A stretch of 64,000 nt of DNA from Sediminispirochaeta smaragdinae DSM 11293. GTDB lineage: Bacteria; Spirochaetota; Spirochaetia; DSM-16054; Sediminispirochaetaceae. Positions within the stretch are counted from its first letter, which is position 1; each line of letters opens with the position of its first letter. Shown here in pieces: positions 58,783 to 64,000 of this stretch. The translations under genes and the position numbers were made by a program. The stretch spans positions 2,976,001 to 3,040,000 of the forward strand of contig NC_014364.1 in assembly GCF_000143985.1 (NCBI RefSeq), read 5' to 3'. The notes below the pieces were generated by a model. That model saw only the letters and a list, made by a program, of their open reading frames with translations, was not told the origin of the DNA and did no database searches.

Positions 58783-59977
58783 GGGGTACAAGCCTCCTGT
58801 TCGGACGTATCGAATCAAGATCACAAGGATCAAGCTTCCACTCTTGCAAGATATCGTTCCATTCCGCCGGAGATAGCGCCGAGCCACCGCCACGGCAGAT
58901 CATTGTGGCAGCCATGTTCCCTGCCGCAGGGGCGGTGGAAAAGGCGCCTTTTAGGCCGGAGGCAACAAAGAGATTGCCAAACTCCGGAGAAAAACCGAAA
59001 ACAGGCAGCCCGTCGGGAGTAAAGGTCGTATTGGCCGCCCAGGATCGAATAATTTCAAGGCTGCCGAGATCGGGGAAATAGCGAAGAAAATTACGTACCG
59101 TCTCGTATACCCCCTCTACGCTCAGATCTCTCTCGTAATCCCTTCCGGGTTCGGTTGCCTGGCCGATGATCAGCGAACCATTCGGATGCTGAGCGACACC
59201 TAGGCCTACAATGCGATTGGTAAGCGGCCTATTGGTAAGGAAACCACCACTCACGACAACCGTTCGTACAAGAGGAGGAATCGGACGGGTAACAAAAGCC
59301 GTTCCCTTGTGGTAATAGACAGGAAGTTCCATACCGAGAAAGGCAGCAACCTCACGACTCCACGCCCCTGCGGCCAATACGACGCAATCGGTTTCAATCT
59401 CTTCCTTTTTCGTAACAACACTCTTCACCCTTCCGGAATCCACTCGAAACCCTGTCACGCGGCAAGGTGCACAAATCTCGACACCATGCCTGCGGGAGGC
59501 CTCCGTCAGTCCCGACACAACCTTTAAGGGCATAATACTCCCTTCCCGGGAAGAGTAAAGAGCGCCGAGGAGCCTGCCGGTATCAAGATGCGGTTCGATT
59601 CCCTTTAAGGCGGAACCTTCGACCAGCTCTATCGGAACCCCTCGCCGCCGCTGCCGCTCCATCAGAGCCAGGCCCTGTTCTTTTTGTTCAGCCGAACAAA
59701 AGAGTAAGAGTCCACCGGAGTAATTCGCCTCGAAATCAAGTCCTTCCTCCTCTTCCAGCCTCCGGTAGAGGGAAAGGGTTTCATTGGTCCAGGCAAGCTG
59801 AATCGCAGGTTCCCGATCCATCACCGAAATCTGGCCGAGATTCCCCCCCGATGCCCCATATCCCGGAGCGCAGGCATCCAGAAGAAGGACCCTTCGTCCC
59901 CGGACGGCAAGATGATAGGCCACGGAGAGTCCGACAACCCCTGCACCGACCACAACGACCTCGGCATGGCGCTTCAT
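58775..59977 (-). CDS. FAD-dependent amine oxidoreductase (HcnC / sarcosine oxidase beta-like)
   Basis: 400 aa. DAO-type flavoprotein: VVVVGAGVVGLSVAYHLAVR, LLLDACAPGYGASGGNLGQI (FAD binding), C-terminal WAANTTFTPDGLPVFGFSPE, and FVASGLKGAFSTAPAAG. Oxidises secondary or N-methyl amino acids. With the HcnA-like, HcnB-like and BFD proteins downstream it makes a complete multi-subunit dehydrogenase. ATG 59977 overlaps the upstream stop. Confidence 0.87.
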   Translation of the reverse strand: MKRHAEVVVVGAGVVGLSVAYHLAVRGRRVLLLDACAPGYGASGGNLGQISVMDREPAIQLAWTNETLSLYRRLEEEEGLDFEANYSGGLLLFCSAEQKEQGLALMERQRRRGVPIELVEGSALKGIEPHLDTGRLLGALYSSREGSIMPLKVVSGLTEASRRHGVEICAPCRVTGFRVDSGRVKSVVTKKEEIETDCVVLAAGAWSREVAAFLGMELPVYYHKGTAFVTRPIPPLVRTVVVSGGFLTNRPLTNRIVGLGVAQHPNGSLIIGQATEPGRDYERDLSVEGVYETVRNFLRYFPDLGSLEIIRSWAANTTFTPDGLPVFGFSPEFGNLFVASGLKGAFSTAPAAGNMAATMICRGGGSALSPAEWNDILQEWKLDPCDLDSIRPNRRLVPHG

Positions 59978-60789
59978 AGAGCCTCTCCATCCCCAACGGC
60001 CGAACCACTGAGCACTCTCTCTATGTTCCGTGAGAGAATCCCCTGACGTTTTTCTTCCGAAAGGCCCAACTGATTGATCCTGCATAAGCCGACTCCCATA
60101 GTTTCCCAGGGAAAATCGCTTCCATAAAAAAGTTTATCGGGAACCTCTCCTGCGGCGGCGCGAAGTGCCACCAGATTGACGACCTCCGAACTATCGAGAT
60201 AGAGATTTGCGGTTTCTCGTGCCGCCTCTATTGCCGTGATCCAGAAATCGCCCCCAAGATGACCGAGAATCACCGGAGTATCAGGCACCGAGGAAACAAG
60301 AGAGGCAATCTGCACAATGGCATCGGCAGTAACAGGGTAATCACCGTGAACGAATATCGGAAGACCACCCAAGTCCGCCGATTTTGCAAGGAGAAAAGCG
60401 AAACGTTCGGACAAGGTCTCGGCACCCAGTATCTCACCAAAACCGACAAAGCCCAGGTCAACGGCCTCTTCCATGAGGCTTGTCAGGAGGGATTGGGGAA
60501 GACGGAGGTCAAGTTTGGCAAAACCTATAAGACGATCGCTATGCCTTCTAATGACCTCTGCACTTTGACGGTTCCACCTGCTCACCGTTTCGGAGGCGAG
60601 AGAGGCGGCACGGTCGCGAGAGCGGGCAATGGCCTCCATCATTGCCGAAGCACCTTTCAGATCGAAGACCTCCTCGCCGCGTGCGATACCGGAGGGGCAG
60701 ACAATGCCCCGATCCACACCGAAACGATCCATCTCACGAACTATAAGATCGACCGGGTCGGTTAGATGTAAATGACAATCGTAGATCAT
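59974..60789 (-). CDS. Amidohydrolase-2 protein, copy 2
   Basis: 271 aa. MIYDCHLHLTDP (C-HxH), IFVHGDYP, VILGHLGGD, FYGSDFPW supply the metal ligands. Paralogous to 54524-55384 (both share the ...GFA(K/T)(L/V)... and GEI cores). Probably successive steps or related substrates. The GntR gene ends 3 nt upstream. Confidence 0.86.
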   Translation of the reverse strand: MIYDCHLHLTDPVDLIVREMDRFGVDRGIVCPSGIARGEEVFDLKGASAMMEAIARSRDRAASLASETVSRWNRQSAEVIRRHSDRLIGFAKLDLRLPQSLLTSLMEEAVDLGFVGFGEILGAETLSERFAFLLAKSADLGGLPIFVHGDYPVTADAIVQIASLVSSVPDTPVILGHLGGDFWITAIEAARETANLYLDSSEVVNLVALRAAAGEVPDKLFYGSDFPWETMGVGLCRINQLGLSEEKRQGILSRNIERVLSGSAVGDGEAL

Positions 60790-60792
60790 CGA

Positions 60793-61515
60793 TTACTCCC
60801 ATTTTCGTAAGAGGGAAAACGACACAATCTCCGGATTGAAGTGAATGGTCGTTTTTGCAAGAATCTTGTCAAAGATGCTGTAAAAAGATTCCTTCCACTC
60901 GAGGATCGGAGCGCCGGGCGGCACGTCTAATTGACGGGAAGTCGCATCCGATGCTGCGGCAGGTTTGAAATAACAGAGAGAATGCGAAACAGGTTCGCAT
61001 GCATAGGTATTGAGAAAATCAGGAAGTGTGTTGTAAAGGCAATCATCCTTAAGAGGATCGGAAGCAAGCATCTCTGAAGGAACAAGGACCTTTACCATGA
61101 TTGCGGGTTTTTCATCTGCAATATAGCACGCCTCAATGCACAGGGTCTCCTCCCCCGGTAACCAATGGTAAGCGGTACGTTCAAACCGAACCCGGTGCCC
61201 GGCATCCCGTAATATCTCAGAAAAATCCACATACCGGTCGATCCTCATACGAGACCGGAGGGTACTCCGATGAATCAAATTGCCGATTCCATGCCGTTTC
61301 GATACGATACCCTCCCGACTCAAGGCGGCCAGGGCCTCCCTAATGCTTGCCCTGCTGACACTCAGGCGCTCGGACAACATGTTTTCGGGAGGAAGCCGAT
61401 TACCGACAAACTCTCCATCCTCTATCATCTCAATGATGCGTTCTTTTACCTTTACATAGAGCGGAACAGAGTCGACCTTCCACCTATCGGCTACTTTTCC
61501 GGCACCATAGCTCAT
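60793..61515 (-). CDS. GntR/UTRA transcription regulator 1
   Basis: 240 aa. Winged helix KERIIEMIEDGEFVGNRLPP, LSVSRASIREALAALSREGI, then a UTRA ligand domain (YFKPAAASDATSRQLDVPPG, IFDKILAKTTIHFNPEIVSF). Represses or activates the operon in response to a pathway compound. ATG 61515 has AGG 8 nt upstream; ATG 61539 is possible. Paralogous to the partial gene at the window end. Confidence 0.88.
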   Translation of the reverse strand: MSYGAGKVADRWKVDSVPLYVKVKERIIEMIEDGEFVGNRLPPENMLSERLSVSRASIREALAALSREGIVSKRHGIGNLIHRSTLRSRMRIDRYVDFSEILRDAGHRVRFERTAYHWLPGEETLCIEACYIADEKPAIMVKVLVPSEMLASDPLKDDCLYNTLPDFLNTYACEPVSHSLCYFKPAAASDATSRQLDVPPGAPILEWKESFYSIFDKILAKTTIHFNPEIVSFSLLRKWE

Positions 61516-61572
61516 ATCATCAGACCTATTTTTTCCCATTATACCGATACCATCCTCTTTGTTAAAGACGAT

Positions 61573-62388
61573 TCACTCTATCCGAACGATGTTGTCCCAG
61601 GCGCCGCTTCTCCATGAGGCAATATAGGTACTGCAGAATTGATCACATCCAAGAAGCGCAGCCCCGGCTCGCAAGGCTCCATAATGCAACTCGCCGCTTC
61701 TCATGATGACCCCGCTAAGCCCCTCGGCCATGGCCATTGCAAGAAACATAGAAGAAAGCAACGCTCTGGCAGGGAGGCCGTGCGATATATTATCTATTCC
61801 GCATATCGTACCGACCTCGGGAAAAGCTTTCCGCACGATGTGAAGCCGGTCAAGAAACTGACAACCACTGAGATCAGAAACTGCAACAGGCTTAAGCATC
61901 GGATCGATGTAGAGGCGGGAGGGGGTGAGGCCTGCCGAGAGAGCGGCGTCGACGATGCGCCCACTCAGTTCAAGGAACTGATCCCCCGATTTCTCAAGGC
62001 CCACTCCGGTGGTGGGGAGAGCAATCAGGATCATCCCCCGATCGGCGGCAAGACGGCATGAGGCTTTAAGTTTCGCCGCTTCTGCGGTGGTGGAATTCAG
62101 AACGGCAGCCCCCCACTTCTCCTCGTAGACAGAGAGACCTGCCTCGATATGCTCAAGATCGGGACAGTCAAAGGCAAGGGGAACCGAACATGCGGCCTGA
62201 ATAATCTTAGAGGCCCAAAGGAGATCGGCTACTTCATCGCCTCTTCCCGCAAGGTTGATACCGACGGCAGAGGCGCCAAACTCAACCTGCCTTCGGGCAA
62301 GCGATATCAGTGCTGCCTCATCCCGCCGGTCGAAGATGTCCCCTATCCCCTCGATGCCGACATTGATATCCCCACCGATGACCAGCAT
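61573..62388 (-). CDS. Methyl-pterin methyltransferase-like protein (MeTr/DHPS fold)
   Basis: 271 aa TIM barrel of the dihydropteroate synthase/MeTr superfamily: GGDINVGIEGIGDIFDRRDE, FGASAVGINLAGR, FDCPDLEHIEAGLSVY, IALPTTGVGLE, YIDPMLKPVAVSDLSG, ICGIDNISHGLPARALL. The GIDNISHGLP motif is that of methyltetrahydrofolate:corrinoid methyltransferases (compare NGLSN). It would move methyl groups between a pterin and a corrinoid acceptor; no corrinoid protein lies in this window. Confidence 0.82.
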   Translation of the reverse strand: MLVIGGDINVGIEGIGDIFDRRDEAALISLARRQVEFGASAVGINLAGRGDEVADLLWASKIIQAACSVPLAFDCPDLEHIEAGLSVYEEKWGAAVLNSTTAEAAKLKASCRLAADRGMILIALPTTGVGLEKSGDQFLELSGRIVDAALSAGLTPSRLYIDPMLKPVAVSDLSGCQFLDRLHIVRKAFPEVGTICGIDNISHGLPARALLSSMFLAMAMAEGLSGVIMRSGELHYGALRAGAALLGCDQFCSTYIASWRSGAWDNIVRIE

Positions 62389-62393
62389 CTTCG

Positions 62394-63362
62394 TTATCCC
62401 CGAAGTCCGAAAGATTCCCGCAGCATATCAACCCGAATTTCTCCGGCCGAAAACTGGTTTCCGCTCGCATAGTTGACGATTTCATATCTGGCTACCGTGT
62501 GAATATCCTTATCGACAAGATAGAAATCACGATGACCTTCTTCAAAGATATCGGCAAAACGCTCTCCATAACGTCGAGATGCGTTAAAGGGAACCTTATC
62601 TATTACCGCTTCAATCTCTTCATCCTTGCAATTCACCACGTATCGTACCGTAACACCATAGAGTAAGGCCGTATTGACCCTATCCATGGCGATACACTCA
62701 TCGGCTATCGGCGGAGCAATGGGACAGGTCCCCATACCGCTGATAATCTTGGAAATATCAAAGCCTTTCCGTTCAAGCCGCCAAATAGAAGCCTCGACGG
62801 TTCTCGAACACACCTGTATACAGCCGGCAAGGCTGCCGGTCCTTGCTGCAAGGATATAGACGTTTTCGAGAGAGACACCGCAAGCCGCTGCAACATCCTC
62901 TGCTACTGCCTCGTCGGGAAGGCGCTGGGTTTGAGCAGCAAATACCGTTTCGTGGTGATTATCCTTGTAGGACCATGCCTGCGAAAAGATATCATTCCTG
63001 GCAATCGCCCTAGCAGGACCTGATCCGATGGGATTGATACCCGAAGGTGCATCGTTAGCAGGAAGTTTCCATCCCGAAAACTGAGATGAGAGGCATGCCT
63101 CCTGGGGGTGGTCGATATAGACGTCAATAGAGGGGAGATCAAGCCCATCTTCCCGAAAGCGTCCGTAAACGGCGTGCCCCATGGCGCCGATGGTCGCCTT
63201 GATGAAAAGCAATGCGGCGGAATACCCCCCAGGTGCATCGACTCCCATGTCGACAACAGTGGCTCCGTTGGAAAGGATATGACACCGGCAATTGAGCTCT
63301 TCGGCTTGGGGAAGGATCTCCTCCTTTACAACCCGTACCGCCCGTTGATTGATACTGAACAT
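62394..63362 (-). CDS. Methenyl-tetrahydromethanopterin cyclohydrolase-like (Mch)
   Basis: 322 aa. Mch family: SINQRAVRVVKEEILPQAEE, ILSNGATVVDMGVDAPGGYS, IKATIGAMGHAVYGRF, FAAQTQRLPDEAVAE, ISGMGTCPIAPPIADECIAM, MDRVNTALLYG. Mch hydrolyses methenyl- to formyl-tetrahydromethanopterin in methanogens and methylotrophs. Spirochaetes are not known to me to make methanopterin, so this may use a folate or have a new role. Five nt before the methyltransferase-like gene. Confidence 0.82.
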   Translation of the reverse strand: MFSINQRAVRVVKEEILPQAEELNCRCHILSNGATVVDMGVDAPGGYSAALLFIKATIGAMGHAVYGRFREDGLDLPSIDVYIDHPQEACLSSQFSGWKLPANDAPSGINPIGSGPARAIARNDIFSQAWSYKDNHHETVFAAQTQRLPDEAVAEDVAAACGVSLENVYILAARTGSLAGCIQVCSRTVEASIWRLERKGFDISKIISGMGTCPIAPPIADECIAMDRVNTALLYGVTVRYVVNCKDEEIEAVIDKVPFNASRRYGERFADIFEEGHRDFYLVDKDIHTVARYEIVNYASGNQFSAGEIRVDMLRESFGLRG

Positions 63363-63378
63363 GCACTCCTCCTAACGC

Positions 63379-64000
63379 TTAACGAAGTGAAAAATCTTCC
63401 CATGTTTTTCTTAGCATGGAAAGCTTCATGGAAACAGGATGAAACCAGGTAAGCGAATAACAGATAACCTCATCATAGATATTGTAGAATTGCTCTTTCC
63501 ATTCGATGATCGGGGTACCCTCCGGGATCCCGAAGCAGGAAGAGAGGTCGGTATCACACGATGTAGGTTCAAACCAGATCAGGGTGTGCTCCACCTCTTG
63601 GCCGCAATATTTGCGCAAAAACGCATAGACATTTTCTTCTCCGACATCCGTGGGCCGACTTGTAAGAAGTTTCTCAGGAACAAAAACCAGACAGTGGATA
63701 GCAGCTTCGCCGTCGGCAAAAAAGGTGCAACGAGTGGAAACATAACGTCCTGCATCAGATAGAGGCAGGGAAAAGGCCTTCCTGAGTTTTTCTTCATCCG
63801 TATCATCGGTAAGTGATCGAGAAGAGATGCTGTAGCCGGGACGCTTACCGCCGAGGGCTATCAATGAACCGAAGTCTCTGGTCCGATCGATACGATATCC
63901 CTGCTCAAGGGCACTGAAATGGATGAAATTCCCCAGTCCGTGCCGTTTCGTGATCACTCCTTCTTTATGGAGAGCAGCAAGGAGTTCCCGCATGGTGGTC
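63379..64000 (-). CDS. GntR/UTRA transcription regulator 2 (runs off window)
   Basis: Partial; the start lies beyond 64000. From the end of the recognition helix (MRELLAALHKEGVITKRHGL) through the UTRA domain (LIWFEPTSCDTDLSSCFGIP, EWKEQFYNIYDEVICYSLTW). Close paralogue of regulator 1 (both have ITKRHG/VSKRHG and EWKE(Q/S)FY). It ends 17 nt before the Mch-like gene, at the head of the visible operon. Confidence 0.88.
   Translation of the reverse strand, partial: TTMRELLAALHKEGVITKRHGLGNFIHFSALEQGYRIDRTRDFGSLIALGGKRPGYSISSRSLTDDTDEEKLRKAFSLPLSDAGRYVSTRCTFFADGEAAIHCLVFVPEKLLTSRPTDVGEENVYAFLRKYCGQEVEHTLIWFEPTSCDTDLSSCFGIPEGTPIIEWKEQFYNIYDEVICYSLTWFHPVSMKLSMLRKTWEDFSLR

Overview
The window reads as chromosome of a free-living spirochaete, most probably Sediminispirochaeta (Spirochaeta) smaragdinae or a close relative. 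The best single clue is the metallo-beta-lactamase at 45995-46825. Its Gly-x-His-x-Asp zinc motif matches what I recall of SPS-1 from that species; this is recall, not a database match.

Layout. 1-408 is the 5' part of endonuclease III. 490-644 holds tRNA-Pro(TGG) and tRNA-Arg(TCT). A prophage of about 42.2 kb lies between two identical 44-bp copies of the tRNA-Arg 3' end (601-644 and 42755-42798). Left to right it carries: integrase; two paralogous repressor/partner switch modules plus fragments of a third; a tRNA-like element, a holin-like gene and a roughly 600-nt gene-free stretch full of long-range inverted complementarity, read here as a large structured RNA; a Tad2-like anti-Thoeris protein; a recombination and replication block (Sak4-like ATPase, PD-(D/E)XK nuclease, NinB/NinG-like proteins, SSB, initiator with iterons inside its gene); a packaging and short-tailed (podovirus) virion block with split terminase, Bbp16/17/19-type capsid genes, three ejection proteins including a 2081-aa polyvalent protein, and a tail fibre with propeller-like and collagen-like parts; then lysis genes, including two substantial overlapping reading frames.

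The right end of the prophage (37.6-42.7 kb) is AT-rich cargo: a HEPN-type protein, a lipoprotein, a DUF2971 protein and an AAA-TIR protein. The last two are arranged as integron gene cassettes, each followed by an attC or attC half-site. Cassette organisation resumes beyond attR (45-48 kb) with a DUF1330-GNAT protein, the metallo-beta-lactamase and relBE, all on the minus strand. Two homologous leader segments (42284-42580 and 47790-47960) each precede a cassette group. Between them lie attR, a decayed second integrase and an IS256-family element sitting between its two halves, so a second element probably once occupied the same tRNA site.

From 48 kb the sequence is ordinary chromosome: an HxlR regulator divergent from a quinone-oxidoreductase-like gene, then a tightly packed minus-strand operon (49.7 kb to the window end). 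The operon encodes a sarcosine/opine-oxidase-like flavoprotein set, four amidohydrolases/peptidases, a complete ECF transporter, a methyl-pterin methyltransferase-like protein, a methenyl-tetrahydromethanopterin cyclohydrolase-like protein and two GntR/UTRA regulators. Together these suggest uptake, hydrolysis and oxidative demethylation of an N-methylated or cyclic amide compound with C1 units passed to a pterin carrier; the substrate is not identifiable from sequence.
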